Made by a program: the position numbers and the translations under genes
Assembly (NCBI GenBank): GCA_964016985.1
Contig: OZ024827.1
Location: 112,582,029-112,646,028, forward strand
Source: Anodontia alba
Lineage: Eukaryota; Mollusca; Bivalvia; Lucinida; Lucinidae
Reading direction: 5' to 3'
Length of the DNA: 64,000 nucleotides
Notes under the pieces: model-generated
The model's input: only the letters and a program-made list of their open reading frames with translations
What the model was told of the DNA's origin: nothing
The model's database searches: none
In this document: piece by piece, positions 1 to 10,502 of the stretch
Position numbering within the stretch: position 1 is the stretch's first letter
How the letters are laid out: each line of letters begins with the position of its first letter

Positions 1-171
1 CACTGTTTGCCACTCACCCAGCACTTGTACACAATTCACAGGTAGTAAAATAGACTTGTTGAAGAGAGGTTTAAGTAAAAGGTGTCCCAAATTTATCCAA
101 AATTTCCAATGAAAATGAAATTTTGAGTCAAAATGGGGTTCGACTGAACCGCCTTTGAATCCACTCCTGCA
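1..171 (-). mobile_element. Right part of an S-family hAT-like MITE, cut by the window edge
   Basis: The stretch starts inside the shared B hairpin (CACTGTTTGCCACTCA). It continues with GACTTGTTGAAGAGAGGT, TCCCAAATTTATCCAAAATTT and GGGGTTCGACTGAACC, and ends near CACTCCTGC. The same order occurs in the complete S copy at 46133-46476. Confidence 0.6.
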
Positions 172-216
172 ATACAGGAAATTCTCTTCAAACGAATTCA
201 CGGATCGCATTTACTC

Positions 217-324
217 CCCAGCAGGCACACAACATCAAAATGACGTCGTATCAACGTCGATGCGACGTGGTCACGTCGCATCGACGTTGATACGACGTCA
301 TTTTAACGTTATGTGCCCACTGGG
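217..324. mobile_element. F-family palindromic MITE
   Basis: This is a near-perfect palindrome of about 108 bp. The outer ends are CCCAGCAGGCAC and GTGCCCACTGGG. The arms carry GACGTCGTATCAACGTCGAT and its complement around a centre GACGTGGTCACGTC. Other copies are at 16944, 35261, 48911, 54355 and 61330. Confidence 0.75.
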
Positions 325-389
325 TCTAAATATTTAGACACCATATTTCATTACCACCCCAGTCTTAAATTTTGAACAGGCCCTTTTTT

Positions 390-764
390 GGGTCGATTGT
401 TTACAATCGTGCCATAGTGTACAAATCCAAAATTTCCTTTACGTAATTGTCCACGGGATTATCATTGACCAATGGAATCAAACCGCGCGTTAGACGAAGA
501 CCAAGTAACTGTTATTTATAGCTGCGCTATTCTTGTCGCTGTGACGTCAGTGATCAACAGAAGGTTATTTGTAAAACCTGAGCTGGGACATTTAGGACAT
601 TGGCAAACAGTGCAGACCCAGATCAGACGCCGTAAAACAAAACACGGCGTCTGATCAGATAGGCACGGTTTGCTTAAATAAGTGGAAGTTAAGGGTTAAA
701 TGAAACAGTGTTAAGTCCCTGTTCAGGACCATTCTCCCAGCCTACACTCGAAGACAATCAACCC
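390..764 (-). mobile_element. B1-family MITE with promoter-like motifs
   Basis: The ends are inverted: GGGTCGATTGT at the left and ACAATC(A/G)ACCC at the right. The left half holds a CCAAT box (ATTGACCAATGG, about 469), TTATTTATAG (about 513) and a full CRE, TGACGTCA (542-549). The centre is the shared B hairpin, with arms GCAGACCCAGATCAGACGCC and GGCGTCTGATC. The right half contains GGAAGTTAAGGGTTAAATGA and GTTCAGGACCATT. Related copies are at 6487, 11007, 13424, 55607 and 57165. Confidence 0.75.
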
Positions 765-819
765 ACCAGTACTCTCAGTACTTTGATACTACCTGCTGAT
801 GTAGTTTATAATTGTTGGC

Positions 820-910
820 TGAGTGGCAAACAGTGCATACCATTTACCTGGATTATTTATCAGACTCCACATTCTGCAGCGTCTGATCTGTGTGTGCACT
901 GTTTGCTCAG
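820..910. mobile_element. Decayed B-core palindrome
   Basis: GGCAAACAGTGCATACC at the left and GCGTCTGATCTGTGTGTGCACTGTTTGC at the right are the ends of the B hairpin. The left arm is heavily mutated. Confidence 0.5.
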
Positions 911-1547
911 GCCGGCATATACGATTACTTGGGGTAAATGTTATATTGATGACTCCGCCGAGGTCGGCAACATTCTTTCGCGGAGATTGATCATGAGATA
1001 TTTTCTTCGGTCATTCTCGCCCTTCCGCTGATTCAAGAAGGGCAGTTGTCAGTTTCTGGCGAAGGAATGTGCACAGTACTGGTTAACCGATTAGAGGACT
1101 AAGCCTGCCCAGAAAACGTGTGGTTAGGTAAATTGGCCGCGCTCGATATGATCCCATTGGGTTGACTGGGCCGTAAAACCTCAACACAAACACAAAATAT
1201 ATTGACAGCTGCTGCTGACGGATTTCGTCCTTTATGTCATTAACCTCTAGTCAATGAACTAATAGTAAAACGTGCGCATGCGCCGAAGGACAACGTGAAC
1301 ACGAATTTTGTGAACTCCATTAAAAGAAGAAAGTAATAAATGCCGTAATTTAATTTAAAACAACTGTTTGATGCCACATTTGGGTGCAAATTATAGCACT
1401 CGTGCTTTCAGTACACCAGAACTTCACAACAACGTCATTTCGATGTTGCCACAATGTTGTATGACTTCGTGTTTTTACTGAATCTTGTCGAGCCAGTCAG
1501 ACAGCCGACTCGCACTTTTTTCAGGGCAGGTTTATTACTGTAAGCGG
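911..1547. other. Intronic stretch without recognised element
   Basis: I see short dyads such as GAAAGAATGTTGCCGACC-like fragments and the mixed sequence GTGCGCATGCGCC, but no coding signal and no copy of a family defined here. Confidence 0.4.
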
Positions 1548-1738
1548 TTAACTCTTCTCTTGCTGAATAAGACATGCCCTGTCCTAACAAATAGTATAGA
1601 TCCAGATCAGTTGGCTTCTGAAGAATTCTGAATAAGCCGACTGATCTGGATCTGCACTGTTTGTCATTAAATATGTGAATTTCTATCAAAAATCTGGATC
1701 AAGTAATCTGATTGGCTGGAAATTAGAAGTGGGCGAGA
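1548..1738 (-). mobile_element. B2-family MITE
   Basis: It opens with GGTTAACTCTTCTCTTGCTGAA, the reverse of the right end of the copy at 21247. It carries the B2 hairpin ATCCAGATCAGTTGGCTTCT with its complement, then TAATCTGATTGGCTGGAAATTAGAAGTGGGCG, the family's conserved CCAAT-containing flank. The outer left-consensus end is eroded. Confidence 0.65.
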
Positions 1739-1832
1739 TGTAAATGGGACTGTATCGGACCGCAGTCTTCTCTGTTAGTCCAATGACCAGTGATTCTGTA
1801 ATCGAATTGCCAGTGGCTAGCCAGAACTGGCC

Positions 1833-2012
1833 CCGAGGTTACAAAACTTTTTTCATGCTCAACTCAGCTGAGCATGAAATTTGTACGGCTAATAGATCTC
1901 AAATCACTAACAATTGCAAATTCTTGCTTGCTAAACATAGCTGAACATGAAACTTTCTCTGCTAATAAATATGAAAATGCCAACTATTGTTGGGAGCAAA
2001 TTCTGTCCTTTA
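1833..2012. mobile_element. Truncated P-family palindrome
   Basis: CGAGGTTACAAAACTTTTTTCATGCTCAACTCAGCTGAGCATGAAA and later AATATGAAAATGCCAAC match the left half of the complete P element at 10503-10738. The mirror half is missing. Confidence 0.6.
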
Positions 2013-2076
2013 AGAGCAATCCCTGTGGTAAGTAAGCAACATATTTTATGATATTGTCACTTTATTGTAAAAGTTT

Positions 2077-2130
2077 TCTTACGCATGCTACGCACCTGCG
2101 TATGTGCGTAATGAGAGCTACACCTATGAT
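2077..2130. repeat. U repeat: GCGTAA/TACGC-rich dyad
   Basis: TTACGCATGCTACGCACCTGCGTATGTGCGTAATGAG is a dyad of TACGC and GCGTA blocks. Similar blocks occur at about 15431-15480 and 50683-50735. Confidence 0.4.
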
Positions 2131-2340
2131 TGCGGAGGTTGACCTTGACCTTCATTGGGAGTTATCAGCCTAAGGGCTCATTTCTTGCCTTGTACATCAT
2201 TATCAATCAATCGGCAATATAAAATATCGCGTTTACCCTAAATGGACCGCGTAATGCGAAAGTGTCTTCGAGCATCCGAAAAATGAGCAGATTCAAATCA
2301 TCCTGCTCATGCGCAAAGTATCATATGGACATTTGCTATC

Positions 2341-2617
2341 CATCACGAAAACATACCTATATAATTTTGACCCCCTTAAACCCCACTTTAGATAGTAAAA
2401 CTGGGGTTTACAGGGGTATACATTATTTTTCTTATTTCTGCTCAAAAAATTAGATTGTGGGGACTCGTTAGAACTGCCTTGGTGAGGGGGTTCTAAGGAG
2501 TACCCACAATCTATGTTTTGAGCAGAAATATGAAAAATATCGGAACTATTATCTAAAAACTTTTAGTTTTTGGTGGTGAAATGTTCAATATATTTGAATG
2601 GGCGTGTTTTCGTAATG
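2341..2617 (+). mobile_element. A-family MITE, copy 1
   Basis: Family A is about 280 bp. Its terminal inverted repeats are CATCACGAAAACATGCCTAT at the left and AATAGGCATGTTTTCGTAATG at the right. The left arm has GACCCCCTTAAACCCCACTTT and TAAAACTGGGGTTTACAGGG. The centre is a hairpin with arms running from CATAGATTGTGGGTACTCG to CGCCTCG and back. The right arm has ATCTGAAAATTTTCA and TTTTTGGTGGT. In this copy the hairpin has several mismatches, so it is an older insertion. One base (C) flanks it on each side. Confidence 0.9.
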
Positions 2618-2654
2618 CTATTCATACATTCTGCGGTATCCAATGATTCTGTTA

Positions 2655-2720
2655 GCGGGCAGCGAAGGCCCTGATCAGTCTGCGCGTATGCGCAGTCCGA
2701 TCTTGGCCTTCGCTGTCCGC
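2655..2720. mobile_element. E-family hairpin
   Basis: Family E is a hairpin of about 65 bp. The arms here are GCGGGCAGCGAAGGCC and GGCCTTCGCTGTCCGC, flanking CTGATCAGTCTGCGC and GCGCAGTCCGATC. Dozens of decayed E relics, recognisable by GATCAG-CTGCGCA, lie between the better copies. Confidence 0.65.
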
Positions 2721-2934
2721 AAACGCCCGAAGACATGGTTTAGCATTGCTCGGCCCGAATATTTTACCACCCTAACTAGTGAATTCATTTTTTCTGCATG
2801 TTGATGTATCTGAAAACACGTTCATTCTGGCAAAGAGTGTCAACCCGGATTATAGATGTCGTGTTTGCGGCGTCTGGTCTGGGTTTACACTAATTGCTGA
2901 AGCCTGTGTACCCGAACACCTAGGCTAATTACAA

Positions 2935-3140
2935 GCAATGGCGACTAAAACAACCGCACCTAGACTGCCTCCAGTCCCCAAAGACTAAATATTAAGTCAA
3001 ATAATCCTGTTTCATACATCCAAAATAAAATCAAAATAATGTCATGATTATAGAGGCTTGGTCACTAGATTTCAGCATCAGAGAGAAAAGTCTAGTTTCG
3101 ATTGATTCTATGGGTACAGATAATGCATTTTTATGCAGTC
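2935..3140. mobile_element. Degenerate H-family MITE
   Basis: AGACTGCCTCCAGTCCCCAAAGACTAAATATT and CAAAATAAAATCAAAATAATGTCATGATTATAGAGGC correspond to the left half of H (compare 46942). The right half has decayed. Confidence 0.5.
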
Positions 3141-3259
3141 ATTGTTTAATTCAATAGACTAATGCCAGTCTAAACCGCACCTTCTGTAATCTGAGACGTT
3201 GTTTTCAGTTGTTTATTTGAAATGCATTTACAAATGCTTGTGTCACCAGAAACCAAATG

Positions 3260-3538
3260 CATTACGAAAACACGCCTATACAAATATATACAAAATTTCA
3301 CCTCCAAAAACTGAAATTTTTCAGATAAAAAAGTCTGATAGTTTTCATATTTCTGCTCAAAACATAGATTGTGGGTACTCGTTAGAACCGCTTCGCCGAG
3401 GCGGTTCTAACGTGTACCTACAATCCATGTTTTTGAGCAGAAATAAGAAAAATAATGTATACCCCTGTGAACCCCAGTTTTACTGTATAAAAGTGGATTT
3501 TAAGGGGGTCAATATTATATAGGTATGTTTTCGTGATG
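3260..3538 (-). mobile_element. A-family MITE, copy 2 (inverted)
   Basis: This copy runs CATTACGAAAACACGCCTAT to ATAGGTATGTTTTCGTGATG. The central hairpin is well kept (GGGTACTCGTTAGAACCGC) with few mismatches. The flanking bases are G and A, so they do not match each other. Confidence 0.9.
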
Positions 3539-3593
3539 AAATTATCACCTGCCCCTCCCAGATGGGCTGCATACGATAGTTATAATTAAAAGT

Positions 3594-3826
3594 CAGGGCC
3601 CAGTTGTTCAAAGCGTCGTTAGCTTAACGAGCTCGTTAAGGGTCATTTCGTTGACTGTTTTAGCGGATTCAATACACAATATTCTGATATTTTTTGCTGA
3701 AAAAATGTGAAAAGCTACTCACATTTTTTCAGCAAAAAAATTTCAGCATATTTGCATATCACTCGATGTAAATTTTAACGAATCGTTAACTAACGACGTC
3801 GTAAAGCTTTGAACAACTGGGCCCTG
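3594..3826. mobile_element. C-family palindromic MITE
   Basis: The terminal inverted repeats are CAGGGCCCAGTTGTTCAAAG and CTTTGAACAACTGGGCCCTG. The interior holds CGTCGTTAGCTTAACGAGC and an inner dyad GCTGAAAAAATGTGA facing TCACATTTTTTCAGC. The CAGGGCCC-type ends are suggestive of hAT elements. Copies are at 43881 and 60291. Confidence 0.8.
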
Positions 3827-4191
3827 ATGCCTTAAGTCCTTACTCTAAGCCTTATTTTTGAAGAAAAAAAACAACAACATTTGACTGCTTTGAATTTGGG
3901 ATCTGTAGCGTCGTAATAGGGAACAGCGCAGGTCCTGATCAAACTGCTCCGTTTAATCTTGGTCTGCCTCGTTTTCCCAGGCCTCTCTGAATGCAAAAAT
4001 CATGAAAAAATAAGGCGTGCATCCAGAGTATATGTAAGGGAGAACCCTCTAGACGGAGAGATGGCCGGACAGACGGACGCTCAGGCACATTTGCTTGCAA
4101 GGCCTGGAACTCTAAAACCGTAAGTCTAAGAAACTCAATTTTATGTTCTCGAGTCCATTGATACAGTCTATAGTGTCTAATGATTGCGTTA
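3827..4191. other. Low-information intronic stretch
   Basis: It holds only decayed E-like pieces (CAGCGCAGGTCCTGATCAAACTGC near 3925) and no coding signal. Confidence 0.4.
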
Positions 4192-4257
4192 GCGGACAGA
4201 GAAGGCCCTGATCAGACTGCCCGGATGCGCAGTCTGATCTGGGCCTTCACTATCCGC
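4192..4257. mobile_element. E-family hairpin
   Basis: GCGGACAGAGAAGGCCCTGATCAGACTGC faces GCGCAGTCTGATCTGGGCCTTCACTATCCGC. The arms are near complementary. Confidence 0.65.
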
Positions 4258-4754
4258 ACGTGCCCGAAGACATTTTCGCATGGCGCGGCTTGACCACGGA
4301 AATATCCTTCGTGTTCCTGACGCGCCCAATGACGTTGCATTAAAAACTTTTGAGTCTCAGCATGAGACAAGGTACTGATCAGTGGCATAACTGAACAAAG
4401 AAGGTTAGGATCAGACTGCGCGATCATGCCATTTATCTGTTCTTCCATATATTCTTGTCTCCAAAGATTCTGTATTAAATCAGTGAAGGCCATGATCCCA
4501 TCGCACGGATGCATGTGTTGAATATTTCCCGAAGATTTTCGCACGGGTATACGTACGAATAGATGGATATATAGCAAGCAGTCTACTTCGTCTGCGTTGC
4601 GTGTATTCGGTGATGTCGCGACCAGACGGCACAGATACGCATACTACAGGTTTAACTTCATCAGCACTATTAGGGAACGGTTTCATTACCGTATTTGCCC
4701 TAAAAATTTCGGACAACTTATCTCTTTACCATACTTATTCTCAAATGAACCTGT
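4258..4754. other. Intronic stretch with E relics
   Basis: GTACTGATCAGTGGCATAACTGAACAAAGAAGG and GGCCATGATCCCATCGCACGGATGC are decayed E arms. Reading frames here (up to 121 codons) are not supported by any domain. Confidence 0.4.
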
Positions 4755-5034
4755 CATAACGAAAACGTGCCTATATAATATTGACCCCCTTAAACCCCAC
4801 TTTTATATAGTAAAACTAGGGTTTGCAGGGGTATACATTATTTTTCTTGTTTCTGCTCAAAAACATAGATTGTGGGTACTCGTTAGAACCGCCTCGCCGA
4901 GGCGGTTCTAACGAGTAACCATTATCTATGTTTTGAGCAGAAGTAAGAAAAATATCAGAATTTTTATCCGAAAATTTTCATTTTTTGGTGGTAAAATTTT
5001 TAATGTATATTTGAATAGGTGTGTCTTCGTAATG
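4755..5034 (+). mobile_element. A-family MITE, copy 3
   Basis: The ends are CATAACGAAAACGTGCCTAT and AATAGGTGTGTCTTCGTAATG. The hairpin GAACCGCCTCG-CGAGGCGGTTC is perfect at its centre. The flanking bases T and A differ. Confidence 0.9.
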
Positions 5035-5839
5035 ACATGTCTATATTTATACGCTGCTGTGTTAACAACTGCTAGATGAGCGCTAAGCAGTATAAATCCT
5101 GATCAGACGCCACGTTCGACATCATCTGGTCTGATTCTGTTTTGCTTACTCAAGCTTGTCCGAATTATAAGGGTTTATATGGTACTTGCAAGTGTTAAAT
5201 AGGCACGGTAGTATTCCTGTTAGCCGTCGTTCATGTAGCGGGTTCCTGTTCGGTGAACGGTTCTGCTTTCAAAGAGGTGTTTAGTGATGTCATTTTAAAC
5301 GACCCTTCTTTTCCTCCGGTGTTTCGGTACCTTGAAAAGGTTGTGATCTGTGATTCTGCCATGTCCATGAGCCGGGCAAGGCATTTCCTACAATATTGAA
5401 TGTGCGCCCAGCAAACTCAGATCAACCTGCATTCTGATCAGAGTCATTGCTATCCGCCTAAAGGCGCATTGGACCCACAGTGTTCCCAACAAAGACTCAG
5501 ATCAGACTGCGCGGATGTGCAGGCTGATTCGAGTCTCCGCTGGGCGCGCAAACAATTCTGTGGGAAATGTTGTGTCCCTGCTCAATTATATTACCTGTGC
5601 CCCAAATCATTAAATTTCCGTCCCTGCTTTAGGGTACTGCATGGTGGCACCCACAAAGATTTTAATCTCGAGAATTGGACCAACGCGAGGATAATAATAA
5701 TAATGAGTCCGGCTTTGGAAAAAATCACCCATATACCACACACGAACAGTAAATTTCTTGTCTGAAGGGCTTCTATTCGCTTTTATCATTCTAAAAACAC
5801 CAGTTAAGGGTAAAGGATAAAATTCAGAGGCGGCAACTC
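5035..5839. other. Intronic stretch with E-family relics
   Basis: E-like arms are visible near 5086-5155 (AGTATAAATCCTGATCAGACGCC) and 5400-5560 (CAGCAAACTCAGATCAACCTGC, AGACTCAGATCAGACTGCGCGG). Overlapping open frames of about 120 codons on both strands lack domain signals. Confidence 0.4.
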
Positions 5840-5990
5840 TGGCACAATGGTTTTTTACCTCCCTCCTGAAAAGGAGTTCACTCTTAAAGGAAAGAATTTG
5901 CTCCCCGAGGGAGCAAATTCTTCCCTTTTTAGTAGACCCCCTTTTCAAAAGGGGAGTGGTGTGCAAGGAAGCAATGGGAAATCACCAATA
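5840..5990. mobile_element. D-family palindromic MITE
   Basis: The central hairpin is AAAGGAAAGAATTTGCTCCC opposite GGGAGCAAATTCTTCCC. The outer flank carries CTCCCTCCTGAAAAGGAG at the left and CCTTTTCAAAAGGGGAG, then GCAATGGGAAATCAC, at the right. Other D copies are near 15283, 16690, 21980, 41490, 52020, 54785 and 58560. Confidence 0.7.
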
Positions 5991-6265
5991 TTGTATCACT
6001 TGTAAAATATCATCCAATGTTATCAAGTACCCTAAATATATGGGCAAAGAGTGAAGGCCTTGCGCCGATTCATGGAGCATGTAGACTGGTCTAGATCTTC
6101 ACCGTTAGCTTAAGAAATCGTGTTGGTTTTCCCACAGTGGGAATCGGAGTATTGATTCTGCGCTAATAAGCATTGAATATTGTCTAGAAATTGACATGTC
6201 CACCACAGGGCTAGATAATGGAAGCATTTGAGCCGGGGCACAGAATTTCCTACAAGATGAAATGT

Positions 6266-6329
6266 GAGCCCTGCGAAGACTCAGATCAGCCTGCGCATCC
6301 ACGCAGTCTGATCAGAGTCTTCGCGGGGC
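6266..6329. mobile_element. E-family hairpin
   Basis: TGAGCCCTGCGAAGACTCAGATCAGCCTGCGCA faces GCAGTCTGATCAGAGTCTTCGCGGGGCA. The stem is well preserved. Confidence 0.65.
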
Positions 6330-6486
6330 ACTCTATGGGTAGGTAAAGATCCATTGCGTCATCAGACGGCCAGCGAACACTTTGATCAGGCTGTGCTGAA
6401 GAGCAGGCTTGTCTGCGTATTCGCTGAGCGCACATGAAGTTTTGGAGGAAATGCAGTGCCCTGGCTCAGTTTGTTGTTGTTGTAAT

Positions 6487-6797
6487 CATTTAACTTATAA
6501 CTTCCTGTAATTTAAGGAAACAGTGCAGACCCTGATCAGACGCCGCGTACTGCGGCGTCTGATCTGGGTCTGTACTGTTTGCCAGTGTCCCAAATGTCCC
6601 AGTCCCGGTTTTACAGATAACCTTTCATCCGCAACACTGTGACGTCACGGCTACAAGAAAAGCGCGGCTATAAATAACCGTTATCTGGATTTCGTCTAAC
6701 ACGCGGTTTGATTACATTGGTCAAAGATAATCACGTGAACAACTACCTTAAGAATATTTCGGCGTTTGTATACTATGGCTATGTGAATAATCGACCC
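6487..6797 (+). mobile_element. B1-family MITE, left-truncated
   Basis: CTTCCTGTAATTTAAGGAAACAGTGCAGACC starts the copy. It continues through a perfect GACGCCGCG-CGCGGCGTC hairpin, CTGTGACGTCACGG, TATAAATAACCGTTATC, ACATTGGTCAAAG and ATCACGTGAACAAC, and ends AATAATCGACCCC. The conserved CRE half, CCAAT complement and CACGTG E-box are all present. Confidence 0.7.
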
Positions 6798-7376
6798 CTA
6801 AACAGTCCTGCCTTATCATCTCATCTGGAACTATAGCCCAATCCCTATCACGCGGTTTCGTCTCTTGTTTATTGATATACAGAATACACTCTCTATTGAC
6901 TGTCATCTGCTGTTGCAAAATATGGGCGGCGTCACGCAAAACAAATGTCGATTGTCGTAAGTAATTAACAAAGAACCTGATGTGCGTGCGCATTTACATA
7001 GTCTGATCGGAATTCTTGTTTTTCTGGAAGAAGCCGGCATTATAATTTCTGCTTTATGAAAGATATTCCGATATCTAAAGTCATCAATGCCTAGTATTCC
7101 CTTCTCGCATTCGCAGACAGTGTAGACCCGCAGAATGTGGTGTCTGATCAAGGACAACACTGCTTGCATTAAATTTCTTCAAAAAGAAATAATGAACACA
7201 AATTGAGCCATGTCCCTAAAAGTCGAAAGTGGACCATTCCAAAGAATGAGGAAGCAGAGTTCATTCGGCATTCATGAGTTAAACACCTTATCATACTTAT
7301 GCTGAAGTTTTAGCAACTGATGTTTCTAAAATATTGTAACGGAACGGCAAACAGAGTAGACAATGACAAAACTGTT
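6798..7376. other. Intronic stretch without recognised element
   Basis: A weak B-like relic lies near 7110-7170 (GACAGTGTAGACCCGCAGAATGTGGTGTCTGATCA). The small reading frames lack domain signals. Confidence 0.4.
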
Positions 7377-7604
7377 TTAACCCATTGTAGTCAGGAGACC
7401 CCTAAAAGGGTAATTGGCAAACAATGCAGACTCAGATCAGACACCACAGAACGCGGCGTCTGATCAGGGTCTTCACTGTTTGCAAATAGTTTAGCCATTT
7501 TTCTCTAGGAATACCTAACTCTCATAGCCTGACCTACCTAAAATTGAAATTGGACTATTCCAATATATAGTGTGGGTGATTTCATTCAGTCTACAATGGG
7601 TTAA
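7377..7604 (+). mobile_element. B3-family MITE
   Basis: The ends are TTAACCCATTGTAGTC and GTCTACAATGGGTTAA. The interior has GAGACCCCTAAAAGGGTAATTGGC, the B hairpin (CAGATCAGACACC, GGCGTCTGATCAGGGTC), then TTTGCAAATAGTTTAGCCATTTTTCTCTAGGAATA. The TTAA at each end may be part of the element or a duplicated target. Copies are at 22182, 43505, 44428 and 44737. Confidence 0.8.
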
Positions 7605-8205
7605 GATGAATTGGCTCTGGGAATACACGAAAATACAAATTGGGACACTTTAGTCTTTCAAATACCATTTATTCCTAAAATGCCCTAATTCTCTTACAGC
7701 ATTAGCAGGGCTGCGAACTGATCAGATTTTATTACTTGTTCACGGACAAATGGTAAACAAATGGTCAAAATCCGCTTGTCCAATTAAGATTTACTCGCCA
7801 AAAAATTGACATTTTTCTTATTTTTCCAAGAAACTATATGAAATAAGAAAAATATATATCTCAAAATCTGGATACTCTTCTTAGCTAGAGATATGAAGGA
7901 CTTATCCTAGGACAAGTAAATTGAAATTTCTTTCTTGTCCTCGGAGAAAAGGGAACAAGTTGGACAAGTCGGGCATGATATTTCTACAGCCCTGACATTA
8001 GAAAGCAGAGAAAATTCAGGCTTGACAGCTTATGTGCTAGTAAACGATGAGCACGAAACGTCAGTCTTTTTTTTCTGACAAAATAAAAAAAATAAATATC
8101 TTTTACGAGTTTCATTGGATGCCATATGGGTTGTGTAATGTGCCAGTAACCTTCCAAATACATGCAAGAGATGAATGCATCCCATCTTCCTTCAATTACT
8201 ATCTT
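7605..8205. other. AT-rich intronic stretch
   Basis: It contains a weak direct or inverted pairing of GGACAAGT-type motifs (7745-7960) but no recognisable gene or defined element. Confidence 0.4.
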
Positions 8206-8733
8206 CAGTAAAATTTCAATTACTCGAACATCGATGGCTCGTATACCGTGGTTGGTTCGAATTCGCTTTGTAGTCCCTAAAATTTTTTTCCGACAGCTCC
8301 AGAGAACAATTATTTAGGGATATTTTAAGAAAATAATATATATTGTGTGTACTTATTAGAATCGTCTCATCGAGGCGATTCTAATGAGTATACCAAACAT
8401 GCCATTAATTTACCGTGGCAAGTTCGAACTTTAGTCCCTAAAGAAATTCTTCCGACAGCTCCAGAAAACAATTATTTAGGAATATTTTAGGAAAATAAAC
8501 TGAGTTTATCATAAAAAAATGTATGTTGTGTGTACTCTTTAAAATTGCCTCATCGAGGCGATTCTAATGAGTGCACTTTACATGCAAATATTTTATAGAA
8601 GATCCAAAAGAAACCCCAAAATCATCCCCATTTTCCTCCTGATCCGGTGCTATGACCAATCCTCAGTGGCTCGAACTACCCATGCATAGCAAAAAATGCC
8701 AGTCTGAAAAATGTTCGATCCATTGGTTCGACT
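8206..8733 (-). mobile_element. Degenerate I-family (pogo-like) MITE with duplicated hairpin
   Basis: The left end is eroded (CAATTACTCGAACATCGATGGC). The right end reads CATTGGTTCGACTG followed by TA. It contains two copies of the internal segment (TTCCGACAGCTCCAGA, ACAATTATTTAGG) and two hairpins around ATCGAGGCGATTCTAATGAG (8346-8398 and 8523-8580). The interior has therefore duplicated relative to the copies at 11648 and 12233. Confidence 0.6.
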
Positions 8734-8773
8734 GTATGAAGAGCCCTAGGTTAGAGGCAAATAAACCCGAAGG

Positions 8774-9018
8774 CATTACGAAGGCCTAATCAAACATATA
8801 GAAAATTTCACCTCCAAAAACTGAAAATTTTTTAGATAAGAAACTCTGATATTTTGCATATTTCTGCTCAAAACATAGATTGTGCGTACTCATTAGAACC
8901 GCATCTATGTTTTTGAGCAAAAATAAGAAAAATAATGTATACCCCTTTAAACTCCAGTTTTACTATATAAAAGTGGGGTTTAAAGGGGTCAAAATTATAT
9001 AGGCATGTTTTCGTGATG
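8774..9018 (-). mobile_element. A-family MITE, copy 4 (inverted, hairpin half deleted)
   Basis: The copy runs from CATTACGAAGGCCTAATCAA to ATAGGCATGTTTTCGTGATG. The central hairpin lost about 35 bp: GCGTACTCATTAGAACCGC runs straight into ATCTATGTTTTTGAGC. Confidence 0.85.
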
Positions 9019-9128
9019 ACAAATTTTTAGTAGCACCAGAATGTTTCCGTCGCATTCAGACCCTTTCATGGATATATACGCGTATAAAAGGTAGGAGTAG
9101 ACATCACCCGAGAGGCAACATTTCTCTC

Positions 9129-9409
9129 CATCACGAAAACATGCCTATATAATTTTGACCCCTTTAAACCCAACTTTTATATAGTAAAACTGGGGTTTAC
9201 AGGGGTTTACATTATTTTTCTTACTTCTGCTCAAAACATAGATTGTGGGTACTCTTTAGAACCGCCTCCTCGTCGAGGCGGTTCTAACGAGTACCAACAA
9301 TCTATGTTTTGAGCAGAAATAAGAAAAATATCAGAAATTTTTATCTGAAAATTTTCATTTTTTGGTGGTAAAATTTTCAGTATATTTGAATAGGCATGTT
9401 TTCGTAATG
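9129..9409 (+). mobile_element. A-family MITE, copy 5
   Basis: The copy is complete from CATCACGAAAACATGCCTAT to AATAGGCATGTTTTCGTAATG. The hairpin tip carries an extra CTC (CGCCTCCTCGTCGAGGCGG). C flanks both sides. Confidence 0.9.
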
Positions 9410-9497
9410 CTCAATTGAAGGTTTATGCTAATTCGATCAAATGCTATAAGGTTCTTCCATTAGCCTTTTAAACAGTTTGAGAAACGACTTTCCAATA

Positions 9498-9558
9498 TTC
9501 ATCCAATATGACGTTGTATCGACGTTGATGTGACATTGTCTTAACGTTACGTGCCCGC
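9498..9558. mobile_element. Half of an F-family palindrome
   Basis: CAATATGACGTTGTATCGACGTTGATGTGACATTGTCTTAACGTTACGTGCCCGCTTG is one F arm. The mirror arm is missing. Confidence 0.5.
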
Positions 9559-10078
9559 TTGATTAAGTATATTGTCATCACATGCAGATACATAATTGGT
9601 TTGTTTGTAATAATAACTTACCAGCTTCATTGGTATATTACTTCCTCGTGAGACGAAATCTTTAAATCAATATCCGCTGCTTATTTAGCAGATCTTATCT
9701 AAATTTGGATTGTTCAGTGGCCCGATGGGATTTTATGAGCGTGGACATAAGCAACCATTAACAATCCGTAAACTTGTAAACATTTTCTAATTCGCATGAG
9801 ATCTATAAATTTATACCCTATATTACGTGATAATATTCGAACTTGTCAGTGGACTAAACTCTTATTCTTAGAACGGCCAAGGGTTTTGAAAATGCAGCCA
9901 AAATGAAGGTAGGGTTGGATATTTACCTCTGGAATCCAACATAAGCAACTGATCACACACAGCTTACTTGAAAACGAAAGTAGATATGTTATTCTTGACA
10001 ATCAAGCACTGCCAAATTTTTACACTCACGAAAGGTCATGGCGCAGGGGTCCTGGTGGGAAAAGGTAAGCGAATGTTT
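9559..10078. other. Intronic stretch without recognised element
   Basis: No repeat family defined here and no coding signal is visible. Confidence 0.4.
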
Positions 10079-10163
10079 TTTTTTTTTTTTTTTTTTTTTT
10101 TCGATTTGACAAGCATTTTTCCTCCTTTCTCTCTCTCTCTCTCTCTTTCCCTCCCTTTTCCTT
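10076..10163. repeat. Poly-T followed by CT-rich tract
   Basis: About 25 T residues, then TTTCTCTCTCTCTCTCTCTTTCCCTCCCTTTTCC. The reading frames of about 75-109 codons that cross it are homopolymer artefacts (FFFFF, KKKKK, RERERE). Confidence 0.8.
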
Positions 10164-10374
10164 TTCTTGCGCATTTCGTATGCTGGGCCATTTGAGCCGT
10201 GCTTGATTGGTGTTGACGGGGCTGCATTACGAAGGTACAACGGTAAACCGAACATTTTTGGTTCGAAAATTTACTACGAACCGTATTAAAAGGTACAGGA
10301 ACAGAGCCTCTTTGTCTGCAAACTGTTTTATGAGCCGGGCCACAGCATTTCCTACAAGATTGCATGTGCGCTTA

Positions 10375-10426
10375 GCGAAGACTCAGATCAGCCTGCGCAT
10401 CCGCACAATCTGATCAGTCTTCGCAG
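10375..10426. mobile_element. E-family hairpin
   Basis: TAGCGAAGACTCAGATCAGCCTGCGCA opposes CAATCTGATCAGTCTTCGCA, preceded by the usual GAGCCGGGCCACAGCATTTCC flank. Confidence 0.6.
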
Positions 10427-10502
10427 TCCGCCTGAAGACACTGGATCTCCATGGCTATCCGGAGAGTGCCCGGCAAATACTCTGATCAGACAGCGCGTAT
10501 GC

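Noticed and set aside
4212..4716. Overlapping minus-strand frames of 121 and 78 codons
   Set aside because: They run through decayed E hairpins and have no shared domain or splice structure.
9968..10365. Frames of 75-109 codons on both strands
   Set aside because: Their length comes from poly-T/poly-A and CT repeats (FFFF, KKKK, RERE).
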